From NCBI RefSeq assembly GCF_030915405.1, contig NZ_CP133262.1:1426001-1490000 (forward strand): a stretch of 64,000 nucleotides of DNA, read 5' to 3'. The position numbers and the translations under genes were made by a program. This DNA is from Neobacillus nitrireducens. GTDB taxonomy: Bacteria; Bacillota; Bacilli; Bacillales; Cytobacillaceae. The notes under the pieces are model-generated. The model was not told the origin of the DNA. It saw only the letters and a list, made by a program, of their open reading frames with translations, and did not search any database. Every line of letters starts with the position of its first letter. Positions within the stretch are counted from its first letter, which is position 1. Positions 1 to 8,447 of this stretch are shown piece by piece.

Positions 1-32
1 CGTGAGCCGTACAGTCCGTGGTTATCGGTCCA

Positions 33-110
33 TTTAATGCTGAAGCGACACGTACGGAATGACAGAAAGGGTGCATTTTCCTTTCTGATCAGACCGTAGT
101 GCTGCCACCC
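33..110. repeat. Hairpin repeat, copy 1 (oriT-like candidate)
   Basis: This roughly 80-base block recurs at 54677-54762. Its centre is a stem-loop with arms AGAAAGG (64-70) and CCTTTCT (80-86). In the other copy the arms are AGAAAGC and GCTTTCT, so one base pair has changed on both sides. That points to selection on the structure rather than on a protein. The conserved right edge reads GTAGTGCTGCC. An origin of transfer or a structured RNA would fit; which one is inference. Confidence 0.55.
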
Positions 111-161
111 AAAGTCGTCTGTTTACCGTTAACTTACGATGATAAAGTTCTTATTTCTGAA

Positions 162-185
162 GAAAAACCGCAGCCTTAAGGCTGC
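162..185 (-). terminator. Rho-independent terminator
   Basis: A perfect palindrome GCAGCCTTAAGGCTGC (170-185) is followed on the minus strand by a run of T. A near copy (CAGCCTTAAGGCTG followed by T) lies around 16085-16110. It closes minus-strand transcription from the phage-like genes to the right. Confidence 0.6.
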
Positions 186-295
186 ATGACAGAAAAAACT
201 GTACAGGGATAAAGGAATATCAAAGGTTTTGTAACATACTCCTTGAATAACAGGAACAAACGTTTCTAAGGTATGTAGAAGAAGGAGAATTTTTA

Positions 296-436
296 ATGAA
301 TAAAGATCATAAAAATTATGGTATGAGGGAATGGAATGGGTTTCATGCCGAAATCCATAAAAATGTTGAAGGATCTTTAGGAGGGTGCTTATCGGCTGCA
401 CCTTTAAGCTTCTCTTCGGTTTCTTTTCGAACCTGA
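296..436 (+). CDS. Short ORF, probably the 5' end of a truncated gene
   Basis: An ATG at 296 sits 8 bases after a good AAGGAG site, so the start looks genuine. The 46-residue product begins MNKDHKNYGMREWNGF and is not recognised. From about position 365 the same DNA is the antisense of a phage terminase gene. The last twenty or so residues are therefore probably read-through across a recombination junction. I take this as the first two dozen codons of a plasmid gene cut off by the phage fragment. Translation is possible, but function is unlikely. Confidence 0.35.
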   Translation: MNKDHKNYGMREWNGFHAEIHKNVEGSLGGCLSAAPLSFSSVSFRT

Positions 437-495
437 ATTTCTTCTTTTGTTAAATTTTCACTAATAACTCTTACGTTTTTGCTTGGTCTTGCCAC
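343..495 (-). pseudogene. Phage terminase small subunit, 5' remnant
   Basis: A GTG at 495 follows a GGTGAGGA site and opens a frame beginning MARPSKNVRVISENLTKEE. This resembles the N-terminus of P27-type small terminase subunits of Firmicutes phages. The match ends after about 44 residues near position 365, and a stop follows at 343. The remaining hundred or so residues of a normal small terminase are absent. HNH and small genes upstream on the same strand fit the usual order in phage packaging modules, so this is the broken edge of a prophage fragment. Family assignment is from memory of the N-terminal pattern. Confidence 0.55.
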
Positions 496-630
496 TTTCC
501 TCACCACCTCTAATTTCCATTTCGGGAATTTTTTTTGCGTGATTTTTGATGCGTAGTATCCAAGATATTAAAAAAATTAATTTTTCAAACTGGGGGTACT
601 TGAATGAATTGTGTATATTTCAGACACAAT

Positions 631-990
631 TTAGATTAGCTCAGTCTTGTCTATCTCTCCACACTCGGCCATCTTGTGATGTGAGCTACAGAGGCAGATG
701 AGGTTGTCATCATCCAGCCTCTTGTCCCAGTCCACAACAATGGGAATAATATGGTAGACCTCGATGTTCGTAAAGCTATATTTTAATTGAGTGTTATGCA
801 GCTCTCTTAAACAGACCTGACACAGATAATTATCACGCTCATTGATCTGCTTACACTTAGTAGCCCACCGTCTGGACCATCTAAACTTATCTATATAAGT
901 AGGTTCCTTGATTCGCTTTTGCTTCCTTAGGCATTGATACTTACTATCATGAATACCACACAATACTTGCAGCTCTTTAACATTCATCAT
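631..990 (-). CDS. HNH endonuclease (phage type)
   Basis: The protein of about 119 residues has the HNH signature: a CQVC zinc knuckle, then the first histidines in VYHIIPI, an N in DDDNL, and the distal zinc and catalytic part CLCSSHH. Small HNH proteins of this kind sit next to terminase genes and act in phage DNA packaging, nicking or cutting double-stranded DNA. The start is uncertain: TTG at 999, or ATG at 990 or 987. All overlap the end of the preceding small gene, which suggests translational coupling. Its former partner, the terminase, survives only as a 5' stub downstream. Confidence 0.8.
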   Translation of the reverse strand: MMNVKELQVLCGIHDSKYQCLRKQKRIKEPTYIDKFRWSRRWATKCKQINERDNYLCQVCLRELHNTQLKYSFTNIEVYHIIPIVVDWDKRLDDDNLICLCSSHHKMAECGEIDKTELI

Positions 991-1144
991 CAGACTCAAT
1001 GATAGTATTAACCTTATCCATTATCTCTTCTCTTACTGCAGCAGGTACCCGTTCATCTAAGGTAATATCTTTAATCACTTGAAAGATTTGTTTAATCATT
1101 TCTAATTGAGTCGCTACTACTTTGATTGTTGCTAGTGCCATCAT
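977..1144 (-). CDS. Small hypothetical protein (55 aa), phage module
   Basis: ATG ATG at 1144/1141 sits five bases after a perfect AAGGAGG. The product begins MALATIKVVATQLEMIKQ and ends with an acidic tail ESDDEC. It is mostly amphipathic helix with no cysteine except the last residue. Its 3' end overlaps the HNH gene start and its 5' end overlaps the preceding cysteine-rich gene in another frame, the tight packing typical of phage genes. I do not recognise the family. Confidence 0.6.
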   Translation of the reverse strand: MMALATIKVVATQLEMIKQIFQVIKDITLDERVPAAVREEIMDKVNTIIESDDEC

Positions 1145-1259
1145 TACAACCTCCTTCTTTCATATAATACCAATCCCCATTACAGTGAAGAAGATCAGCT
1201 ACATTACATAATCTGTAGAACAAACATGACTGGCATTTACCATCTAAGTTATGGTTCAT
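1092..1259 (-). CDS. Small cysteine-rich protein (55 aa), phage module
   Basis: The ATG overlaps the TGA of the preceding 65-residue gene as ATGA, which implies coupled translation. The product starts MNHNLDGKCQSCLFYRLC and has five cysteines (9, 12, 18, 26, 38). The spacing suggests a small zinc-binding fold. The last third is read from DNA that also carries the ribosome binding site and start of the next gene, so the two genes overlap by about 50 bases. I do not recognise it. Comparable short cysteine-rich ORFs are common just upstream of phage HNH/terminase genes. Confidence 0.5.
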   Translation of the reverse strand: MNHNLDGKCQSCLFYRLCNVADLLHCNGDWYYMKEGGCNDGTSNNQSSSDSIRND

Positions 1260-1453
1260 TTCCTTCTCACAGCTCCATTCCTTCTCTCATAAGTGTCTCG
1301 CCTAGTACCCATGATATCTTCCCAGTCCCTACGACTCATCGGCTTTCCTGTTTTACCACCAGCTTTTAATCCTGGAAGTGATTGTTTCATCTTAGGTGAC
1401 TTCATTTGCTCTAGCTGTTTATGTTTATCCGATAATTGATCAGCAAACTTCAC
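1256..1453 (-). CDS. Small basic hypothetical protein (65 aa)
   Basis: The frame starts at a GTG with only a weak AAGGCGATG ribosome site. The open frame extends ten codons further upstream to a TAA beside a terminator-like hairpin, so the 5' end may be truncated. The product is strongly basic, rich in K and R, and includes KSPKMKQSLPGLKAGGKTGK. It has no membrane segment. It is the first gene of the overlapping phage-like set that ends with the HNH nuclease. Function unknown. Confidence 0.5.
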   Translation of the reverse strand: MKFADQLSDKHKQLEQMKSPKMKQSLPGLKAGGKTGKPMSRRDWEDIMGTRRDTYERRNGAVRRK

Positions 1454-1479
1454 AACATCGCCTTCTCGTATGCCATATT

Positions 1480-1509
1480 AAAAAGCGCCCTTCATTTATG
1501 AAAGACGCT
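1480..1509 (-). terminator. Rho-independent terminator
   Basis: On the minus strand a GCGTCTTTCAT/ATGAAGGGCGC stem is followed by TTTTT. It separates the phage-like gene set from whatever was transcribed upstream of it, and probably lies at a recombination boundary. Confidence 0.55.
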
Positions 1510-1681
1510 GTACCGAACTATAAATTTCTCAACTATTAACTATCAGGCTTTTGGTGCCCCGAATATATGATTGGGTTAATGATTTAAGTGACTTCTTCAA
1601 GTTAAGAAGTAAATCTTTTTCGTAAACTTGTTTCATTTAACAAATAATTTAAATGACAATCCACTATTAAACTAAAATAAT

Positions 1682-1708
1682 AACCCCTGAATCTAAACTC
1701 GGGGGTTT
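1682..1708 (-). terminator. Rho-independent terminator
   Basis: An AACCCCCGA/TTCAGGGGTT stem with an AT-rich tail lies about 25 bases after the stop of the 1731-2075 gene. It closes the short two-gene unit with the secreted amidase-domain protein. Confidence 0.6.
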
Positions 1709-1730
1709 ATGTAATTTATAGAAATCTTGG

Positions 1731-2075
1731 TTATTTTTTAGGAGTTTGACTTAAACCAATAGATAAATAATCTGTCTGTGAGATCACATCTACTTCTTGA
1801 TTGTTTTTTTCATAAACCGTTAAACTACCCTCTTGCTCCTTTTTTTTCCAACCATTTAAGTTTATTACTATACGATATCTTAAAGGAATTCCATTTTCTT
1901 CTGATGCTGGAGACCATTTATATGCTTCGAACTCATCCTTTTCCTTAAGTAACTCAGCGGATTTAGGAACCGGAAAGCCCATAAATTTTTTTGATTTTTC
2001 AAAAGAGAATATCGTTATTGAAGAAAACAGAATAATAATCAGGACAATTAATCCGGCTAATATTTTCTTATTAAT
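1731..2075 (-). CDS. Small membrane-anchored hypothetical protein, possible ATT start
   Basis: The first in-frame ATG is at 1982. The frame stays open upstream and encodes a convincing hydrophobic anchor (NKKILAGLIVLIIILFSS). It reaches an ATT codon at 2075 placed seven bases after AGGAG. I therefore propose a 114-residue protein with one N-terminal membrane segment and an outward-facing domain of about 80 residues containing FPVPKSAELL and RYRIVINLNGW. It starts 18 bases after the stop of the upstream amidase-like gene and is probably in its operon. ATT is a very rare start codon, so this could instead be a start-codon mutation with residual translation from 1982. Family not recognised. Confidence 0.6.
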   Translation of the reverse strand: MNKKILAGLIVLIIILFSSITIFSFEKSKKFMGFPVPKSAELLKEKDEFEAYKWSPASEENGIPLRYRIVINLNGWKKKEQEGSLTVYEKNNQEVDVISQTDYLSIGLSQTPKK

Positions 2076-2092
2076 TTTAATTCTCCTTCCTA

Positions 2093-3025
2093 CTACATCT
2101 TTATTATTCTATATGTTGAATAGGATGTTATAGCATTGAAACTTCTTTTCAGGTAATCATTTGTATGTCCAGAAAGTAGAAGGTTACTACTTTGTTTTTC
2201 GTAAATCCACATTGTGTGAGAATACCGATCAGCCCCAGCTTTCTTAAACTGAATTACATCTCCTGATTTTGCATTATTGATTATATTTGTTTTACTTGTA
2301 CTTGAGTAAGAGCTCTGTGTTCTAACTAAATGGGAGTACAAATCGGTAACCACAGTCCAAGAGGCACTTCGGCTCCATGCATAATTTGGCAAGCTACGAA
2401 TATACCAATAATAATTATCAGAAATCAAAGGTGCAGTAGAAGTAGACATAACCATATTTTTCCCGCTATTAAGTAATATTTGAGATACAAAATTTGTACA
2501 ATCATTTGAATAGGCAGGATAATACCGATTGTAACTAGAATAATACCTCTCTGCGTAGGCTCTTGCATTTGCCAAGTTAATGGTTCCCGTGGCCATTGTC
2601 CCTATGCTTCCACTTTCTAGAACTGGAGACTCTTGTGCTTGTATTTCGTTTTTTATTTCCCCTAATGTTGAACTATTTACTGATTCCATATTAAAAGGTA
2701 CACCAAAATTATTCTCATCTGATTCATATACAGACAATCTATACGCGTATTCAGCTAAGTACGCACAAATAAGATTATAATCGCTTCGGTTAGCTAACAC
2801 TTGATCTGCATCACTATCCAATTGATTCATAACATAATTATTAAATTCTGGTGAACCAATCTCATTATTAAGACCTTGTGACCCTAAATAGGCAAGTAAT
2901 TTCAACTCAATTATCCCAAAAGTATAATCATCCCTAGCAGTTTCAGAAGCTGAAGCTTGATCCTCAAATGTAAATAAACCTAACATTAAACTGACAGAAA
3001 ATAATAAAGCAAAAATCTTTTTCAT
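2093..3025 (-). CDS. Secreted amidase-domain protein (Amidase_6-like)
   Basis: The 310-residue protein opens with a signal peptide (KKIFALLFSVSLMLGLFTF, then a cleavage region near ASA). After a helical segment of about 120 residues comes a C-terminal papain-like fold. It has NDCTNFVSQ with the presumed catalytic cysteine and YSHTMWIYE with the histidine, and ends GHTNDYLKRS. This matches the putative amidase domain of many secreted Bacillus proteins, thought to act on peptidoglycan or peptides outside the cell. Substrate is unknown. A strong GGAGG site lies just before the ATG at 3025. The small membrane-anchored protein follows on the same strand. Confidence 0.8.
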   Translation of the reverse strand: MKKIFALLFSVSLMLGLFTFEDQASASETARDDYTFGIIELKLLAYLGSQGLNNEIGSPEFNNYVMNQLDSDADQVLANRSDYNLICAYLAEYAYRLSVYESDENNFGVPFNMESVNSSTLGEIKNEIQAQESPVLESGSIGTMATGTINLANARAYAERYYSSYNRYYPAYSNDCTNFVSQILLNSGKNMVMSTSTAPLISDNYYWYIRSLPNYAWSRSASWTVVTDLYSHLVRTQSSYSSTSKTNIINNAKSGDVIQFKKAGADRYSHTMWIYEKQSSNLLLSGHTNDYLKRSFNAITSYSTYRIIKM

Positions 3026-3787
3026 ATAAACCCTCCTCCTCTATATTACTAATTCTCTATTTCTCTCTTTTTTCCTTTGAACTTAATAAAAACGGTTACT
3101 TATACCCATATTTACCTAAATTGGAAATTTTACCCTAATGCTTTATAAATAAATTTACGAAATATAAAATACATAATCTGTTTGCAGCCATTCGATCTCT
3201 TTTTGTTTCAGTTTAAAAATTTCTCTGCAATCAAATGCATTTCATTTACTGTCTTGAATCTATATACTTCCGAAGCAACCTTGCAAATCACTTTTCTATT
3301 ACCACTTTCTTTCCATTCTCTTATGGCATATAAAAAAGCACCCGTACGGATGCTAATAAACTTTATGAAGGAATAGCAATATTCCACCTAAAACTATAAC
3401 AACAATAAATCCTCTTCTTAACCATTTAAGATCAAGAGTTACTTCCTTAAGTCATTTTTTCTTAAAAAATACAATTTAATTTTCTTTTTTAATTAGCTAT
3501 AAAACATATTCAGTACAATTCGCTATACACAGTCGAACTTAGTTAAATCAGGCCTTTTCTGTCAGTCTGAACTGAAGGGGGATGTTCAATTGATATCTCG
3601 CTGCAATTCCCACAAAAAAGAAAAGAAAACACTGTTCTACAATGAGAAACAGTGTTGTTTTAAGCTAATTATTAATGGGATCTTTTTTAATAATACATAC
3701 GCCTTTTTGGCAGACGTGTAGGTTTATTAATTGCAAATACACTTTCTAGGAAAGTAAATCCCTTCTTACTGAGAAGAATTAAAATTT
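3026..3787. other. Intergenic region with two minus-strand terminators
   Basis: No convincing gene is present. Two hairpins with minus-strand T runs stand out. One is GCATCCGTACGGGTGC at 3331-3353, which has no obvious gene to terminate. The other, at 3620-3660, follows the subtilase gene. The rest is AT-rich spacer. Confidence 0.5.
3620..3660 (-). terminator. Rho-independent terminator of the ATPase/subtilase operon
   Basis: The stem AACACTGTT with AACAGTGTT is followed on the minus strand by a long T-rich tail. It lies about 130 bases downstream of the subtilase stop codon. Confidence 0.65.
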
Positions 3788-6172
3788 TCATTCATTTCCA
3801 TCAATGCGAATATCAATTTCGGTATTTAATCTTATGTTCCTATTAATAAAATTATTTGATTCTAATAGATTAGTAACTTCATCATAAACATTATGATTCC
3901 GATAAGGATCCCGAATCGTAAGAATCATACAAAAATCCTGTGATAGTCCAAATCTTTGGAATTCGGATTGTGATTCAATAAATTCACGATAAAGTCCCTC
4001 TATTTTCAGGTACCATTTTTTGGGAGATTTTACAAACTTTTCTTTATTCCCTTGTGTTAAATCTGAAATGTCCACCGCGTATTTCTTGTGAGGGTAAAAC
4101 TTATCACCATACTGAATTAATATTTTTTCTGAACGAGAGAATTCCTTTTTATCTAAATCTTTTTTCTTACTATAGTTGTTTGAAGTTAAGAGGTTTTGAC
4201 TACCCGTCCGACCTACAGGATTTCTTACTGTTCTTATCCTGGTATCTCTTTCCTTCTTTTCGTCATATGTTCCAAAATATACTTCAAGGTTTGATTGGCA
4301 GTATTCAGGTCCTTGACCTTCAGCAAGTATCGGAGTATTTACAAGTGTAAGAAAGATCTGGCCATAAAAATAACCCTCTTCATTTACAAGAGATGTTGGG
4401 AATGGAAAATCCAAAATCTCCATAAATTCCCCTTTATTAAGTGTATCTCTTAGTACAAGTGTAATTTCATGTTGATTGTTAAAAAGAATTTCATCTGCTT
4501 TGCTAGGAATCCCAAATCCTAGCTGATTAATTTTTTCGTTAATCGGTAAATCTACTTCAACGGGATATTTTGCAGAATGTATAAGAAGGGCTTTTAATAG
4601 TACAGGGTCAAATTCTTCCTTCAACTTATGATTTAAATCAGCTGCGATTGCTGTCACCCTGGGTGTGGAGAAACTTGTCCCTATGGCCTTTTTTAAGCTT
4701 CCATTGATATTTAAGGAGGTAACACCATTTGGAATAGCTTGTCCATGTTCCACTCCTGCATTTCCACCATAATGAACAAGGTCCGGTTTTATAATATTGG
4801 CTGGTCCCGGACCAATCCTACTGAAAGGTGACCGATGATTAATATCTGCAATATCTAACGTCTCTTTGGAATGTGCAATGGAGCCGATCGTTAATGACCT
4901 TACTGAATCAGCTCCATTTGCTATCCTTCCAACTGGTTTTCCATCTATAAAGTTTGAGCAATTACTAGCTGACTTTATAATTAATACATCATACTCATCT
5001 TGAATATTATCTAACGCTATACCAAATTCAGAGAAATCAGCATTTTTAATTTCAACATTTGTACCTAATGAAAGATTCCAAATCTTTATTTCAGTTGCGT
5101 TCGATTCAACAGCATCCCTAATATTATCAACTAATTCTGCCTCTGGTATAGATTCGTATCTTCTATCTGGAAAAACAGCTGCATCAAAAAACTTAAACCC
5201 TTTGACACCGGTATAATCCTTTTCTTCCAACATATCACCAAAATTGATAATTCCAGCAACAAAAGACCCGTGCCCCGGATGAATTATATGGGAAGGATAA
5301 TTAGAATGCCGCCTTTCTAGCGTCCATGCATCTAGTGGGTATTCTGATGCAATACCAGAATCTAAAACACCAATTATGGGATATTCTTTATCATCTTTTG
5401 GCTGCGGAAAACGAAGGGTATTATCACTAAAAAAATCATCTTCAACTATTTCTATCATTGGCATCGGTTCTATAGACATAACAGGACTAAAATCATTAAA
5501 TATGTCTATTTTCTCTAAAGAGTCAGTGACTACTTGGTGGATAATTAAGTTTTCACTGTATTTGATTGATTTCTGTAACTGAATATTTTTCTCGTTATTC
5601 ATAATGTCAGTGAACAAATTAATTACATGATTATTTATTTGAAAATTATTAAAATCAAACAATCTAATTTTGAGTGTATATTTTCCATTTTTCTGCGGCT
5701 TTATATCGTTAAGGTTTATTATCGGTTCAAAAGATTCTATTGAATCAATTCCAGAGATAGCCTTATCATTTCGTTCAAATTGACTCAAATTTTGTTTTAT
5801 TCCGGCTAACTGTTTGGGATTATCTATTTTTATTAAAAACTCTTGATTTCCTGAAATGCCAATGAGTTTCTCTTCCTGTGAATTTGGTGAAAAAAATTTC
5901 GATAGATCTTTCCTGTGACTTTTTGCAATGATGTTATCACTAATTTTGGCTTTTAGAATGGCTGGTGTTCCTTTATATTTACTTAATTTCTTTTCAATTT
6001 TAGATTGTGTCAAATCTAAATCATCGGAAAGGATGGTTGCTTTATTTTTAAGATCTTCACCTTGTAACACCCATTTAGGTTTATTATCATTTCCACCACC
6101 TTCTGTCAGTCTTTCATCCATCTCCTGACGCTTCTCAAATATTTTTATCGGCAATTTTTTACTTTCGTCCAT
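3788..6172 (-). CDS. ietS: Subtilisin-like serine protease, IetS-type
   Basis: This 794-residue intracellular S8 protease has no signal peptide. The catalytic triad is visible: Asp in VLDSGIASE (about 271), His in HPGHGSFVAG (about 301) and Ser in GTSFSTPRV (about 500). The oxyanion Asn lies in SASNCS (about 404). About 260 residues precede the catalytic domain and about 250 follow it. It starts four bases after the stop of an AAA ATPase gene. A subtilase paired with an AAA ATPase is the composition of IetAS, described as a plasmid exclusion/stability module in Agrobacterium and as an anti-phage system. By analogy the protease is the effector, held in check or directed by the ATPase. The role here is inferred from that pairing. 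Confidence 0.82.
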   Translation of the reverse strand: MDESKKLPIKIFEKRQEMDERLTEGGGNDNKPKWVLQGEDLKNKATILSDDLDLTQSKIEKKLSKYKGTPAILKAKISDNIIAKSHRKDLSKFFSPNSQEEKLIGISGNQEFLIKIDNPKQLAGIKQNLSQFERNDKAISGIDSIESFEPIINLNDIKPQKNGKYTLKIRLFDFNNFQINNHVINLFTDIMNNEKNIQLQKSIKYSENLIIHQVVTDSLEKIDIFNDFSPVMSIEPMPMIEIVEDDFFSDNTLRFPQPKDDKEYPIIGVLDSGIASEYPLDAWTLERRHSNYPSHIIHPGHGSFVAGIINFGDMLEEKDYTGVKGFKFFDAAVFPDRRYESIPEAELVDNIRDAVESNATEIKIWNLSLGTNVEIKNADFSEFGIALDNIQDEYDVLIIKSASNCSNFIDGKPVGRIANGADSVRSLTIGSIAHSKETLDIADINHRSPFSRIGPGPANIIKPDLVHYGGNAGVEHGQAIPNGVTSLNINGSLKKAIGTSFSTPRVTAIAADLNHKLKEEFDPVLLKALLIHSAKYPVEVDLPINEKINQLGFGIPSKADEILFNNQHEITLVLRDTLNKGEFMEILDFPFPTSLVNEEGYFYGQIFLTLVNTPILAEGQGPEYCQSNLEVYFGTYDEKKERDTRIRTVRNPVGRTGSQNLLTSNNYSKKKDLDKKEFSRSEKILIQYGDKFYPHKKYAVDISDLTQGNKEKFVKSPKKWYLKIEGLYREFIESQSEFQRFGLSQDFCMILTIRDPYRNHNVYDEVTNLLESNNFINRNIRLNTEIDIRIDGNE

Positions 6173-6176
6173 TTTT

Positions 6177-7286
6177 CTATAGCTCCTTTCTTTGTAGAAT
6201 ATTTCTCACTTGTCTTTGAGAAATATCAAGTGTTTTTGAAATATTAATTTGTGAAACACCTTTTGCATTTAAAAACAGAATCAATTCATCTAAATCATTG
6301 TGATATCCATTACTTATATAACATTGATATAAGAAAGTAGGATATGATAATGAATCTTCATTTTTTAAAATACTTCGTTTAATGCCATTGAAACATATAG
6401 CTTTAATATCAGATGGGGACAATCCAGTTAATATTTCTGATATCGTCTTTATTTTTTTTATATCTTCAATAAATTCAACGTTTACGGATTTTAGATAAAG
6501 CTTTAATAACTCTGGAATCTCATCCTCAGTTGGCTTTGGAACCTCAATTTGATTCGTAAATCTTCTCCATACAGCTGGATCAAGTAATTTTTCGTGATTT
6601 GTTGCAGCAATTAGAATATTGTTTTCATTAAACGTATCAATATTTTGAAGTAAACTATTTACCACTCTTTTTAATTCTCCAACCTCTTGTGAATCGTTTC
6701 GTGCTTTTGCAATGGCATCGAATTCATCCAAAAACAAAATACATGGCCGTTCCTGTGCATATTCAAATACCTTTCTTATATTTTTTGCCGTACTACCAAG
6801 TAATGATGAGATCAATCCATCAAGTTTCGCTGTTACAAGGGGTAATCCCGTTCTTTCAGAGATATAATGCGCAATAGTCGTCTTACCACATCCTGGTGGA
6901 CCAAACAGCAATAATGATTCAGGAAGATTTAAACCTAATTGTGAAAACTTATCCCTTTGACTTAGTGATTGAATATAATCCTCAATTTTATTTTTAACTA
7001 TGGGTGGTAATACTACATCCTCGGTTTTAGTGTCAATATCAATATCAACCATTGGAAGTCTACTATCGTTGTCCATTGGTTTTGATAGAAACTCATCTAA
7101 ATAAACCGGGTGTATGGTTTTTTTATTTAATAGGTTGTTAATTCTATCAGCGAATTTTTCTTCTCCCGTTTCACGAAGTTTTTCAGAAATCAACTTGGCA
7201 TAACTTTTCACCTTTTCTGGATTCCTTTCAAGGCCGCCTTCAATTATCTTGATTAATTCTGTCCGCATTTTCACAGACACACTCAC
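6177..7286 (-). CDS. ietA: AAA-family ATPase, IetA-type
   Basis: The 369-residue protein carries a single AAA module: Walker A GPPGCGKT (about 129-136), Walker B ILFLDEFDA (about 183-191), sensor ATNH and arginine finger WRRF. An N-terminal helical part of about 95 residues precedes it. The C-terminal 35 residues form a helix-turn-helix-like segment (GVSQINISKTLDISQRQVR), which might bind DNA and autoregulate. It is co-transcribed with the subtilase, with a four-base gap. In the Agrobacterium pair the ATPase is the antitoxin or immunity partner. That direction of control is family knowledge, not visible here. Confidence 0.82.
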   Translation of the reverse strand: MSVSVKMRTELIKIIEGGLERNPEKVKSYAKLISEKLRETGEEKFADRINNLLNKKTIHPVYLDEFLSKPMDNDSRLPMVDIDIDTKTEDVVLPPIVKNKIEDYIQSLSQRDKFSQLGLNLPESLLLFGPPGCGKTTIAHYISERTGLPLVTAKLDGLISSLLGSTAKNIRKVFEYAQERPCILFLDEFDAIAKARNDSQEVGELKRVVNSLLQNIDTFNENNILIAATNHEKLLDPAVWRRFTNQIEVPKPTEDEIPELLKLYLKSVNVEFIEDIKKIKTISEILTGLSPSDIKAICFNGIKRSILKNEDSLSYPTFLYQCYISNGYHNDLDELILFLNAKGVSQINISKTLDISQRQVRNILQRKEL

Positions 7287-7487
7287 TCCTCATTATCCAA
7301 TAAATTTCTTTATATAAATATTACCACTATACAATAATTTATGCACGTTTATATTAATTTTATGTACGATTATCAATAAAACGTGTACGTCTTTTAACTT
7401 TTTTCATCATTTTCGATTGACTTCAAAATAAAGAACGTGTTAACCTAACGATAGAAAAAGACTCCGCTAACGAAAGAAGGTGAAATC

Positions 7488-7658
7488 ATGGCTAAAAATG
7501 GACAAGCAGGAAATGGACGAGTCGGGGCTGTTAAAAACAGAACTCAATTTGAGACACCCTCTGGTCACTATGCAAAAAGAGATTCCGACACTGGCAGAAT
7601 CATGGATGTCAAAACGAGTAGTAAAACTCCATTTAAAGGCGTAACAAAAGAAAAGTAA
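7488..7658 (+). CDS. Small conserved basic protein (56 aa)
   Basis: The ATG follows GAAGGTGA. The product begins MAKNGQAGNGRVGAVKNRTQ and ends FKGVTKEK. It is glycine-, lysine- and arginine-rich and probably partly disordered, with the pattern GHYAKRDSDTGRIMDVK in the middle. I recall short proteins of this GRVGAVK...FMDVK type across many bacteria, but know no function. It is first of three plus-strand genes divergent from the ATPase/subtilase operon, across a roughly 200-base AT-rich intergenic region that must hold both promoters. Confidence 0.6.
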   Translation: MAKNGQAGNGRVGAVKNRTQFETPSGHYAKRDSDTGRIMDVKTSSKTPFKGVTKEK

Positions 7659-7701
7659 TTCGAAATCAAAGAAAAATCATTTAAAGAAGGGTGGAATAAT
7701 C

Positions 7702-8376
7702 ATGAGTACTTTTGAACGTGCAATTCTAAAACAAGATACGGTTGTATCAATCAGTGGGACATCACAAATAGCTGGAGGAAAAACTGGAGATCTTGTAAAT
7801 ATCGACACTGTTGTTCATTTAACCAATCCTGAGCCTCAAGAAATCACTCTTGTCCTTCCTAGCATCTCAGGAGATCCACAGAAAGCGTATATAAGAACGA
7901 TGGATGAAGTTGAAAATAGACAGGATTTTAGTTCACCTATTGATCCTGAACTGCTTTCTAGTATGAGAGAAGAAGATCGAAAGGCTTTTGAGGAGTCCAT
8001 TGCCGCTAACAAAGCACAGTGGGAAGCAATCAAAGAAAAGGCTAATGGGGTTGCATTAACTAAAATGCAATTAGAAGCAGGAAGCCAGGAATTAAAATTT
8101 TTCTTACAAAAGGAAATTTCACCAAATCCCGAAAGCGGTCTTTATGAATTGACATTTGTTGCCCCCTTCAGTAACTTCCAAGTCAATCAAGGTCAATTCA
8201 CCATGTCATTAATCATTATTTTGCCAAGGGATGCACAACTAGTCGAGCAAAGTGTAATAAATCCTCAAGGTGGCCCATTACCAGAACTGCGCAGTAACGA
8301 CAATCATGTAAATCGGCAGATCTTACAATATTGGATGCAGTATGATCCAATATTCACCATTAAGTATCGGTACTAA
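7702..8376 (+). CDS. Hypothetical protein (224 aa)
   Basis: ATG follows AGAAGGGTGG at good spacing. The soluble protein seems mostly beta-rich at both ends (TVVSISGTSQIAGG, YELTFVAPFSNFQ), with an acidic helical insert in the middle (SMREEDRKAFEESIAANK). It has no cysteine, signal or transmembrane segment. I do not recognise it. It lies 43 bases after the small basic protein gene in the same direction and ends at a strong hairpin, so the two are probably one unit. Confidence 0.6.
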   Translation: MSTFERAILKQDTVVSISGTSQIAGGKTGDLVNIDTVVHLTNPEPQEITLVLPSISGDPQKAYIRTMDEVENRQDFSSPIDPELLSSMREEDRKAFEESIAANKAQWEAIKEKANGVALTKMQLEAGSQELKFFLQKEISPNPESGLYELTFVAPFSNFQVNQGQFTMSLIIILPRDAQLVEQSVINPQGGPLPELRSNDNHVNRQILQYWMQYDPIFTIKYRY

Positions 8377-8378
8377 TC

Positions 8379-8408
8379 GAGAAGGCGGGAGTTATCCCTC
8401 GCCTTCTC
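8379..8408 (+). terminator. Stem-loop terminator
   Basis: GAGAAGGCG (8379-8387) pairs perfectly with CGCCTTCTC (8400-8408) just after the stop of the 224-residue gene. The T run is weak, so it may act as an attenuator before the membrane protein gene. Confidence 0.55.
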
Positions 8409-8447
8409 TCACCTCTGTACGACATTCCTTGTTGAGGGGGAGGAGTT

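Noticed and set aside
129..401. Minus-strand frame of 90 codons at the window start
   Set aside because: It runs through the terminator palindrome and across the plasmid/phage junction, has odd composition (F-, L- and Y-rich) and no ribosome site.
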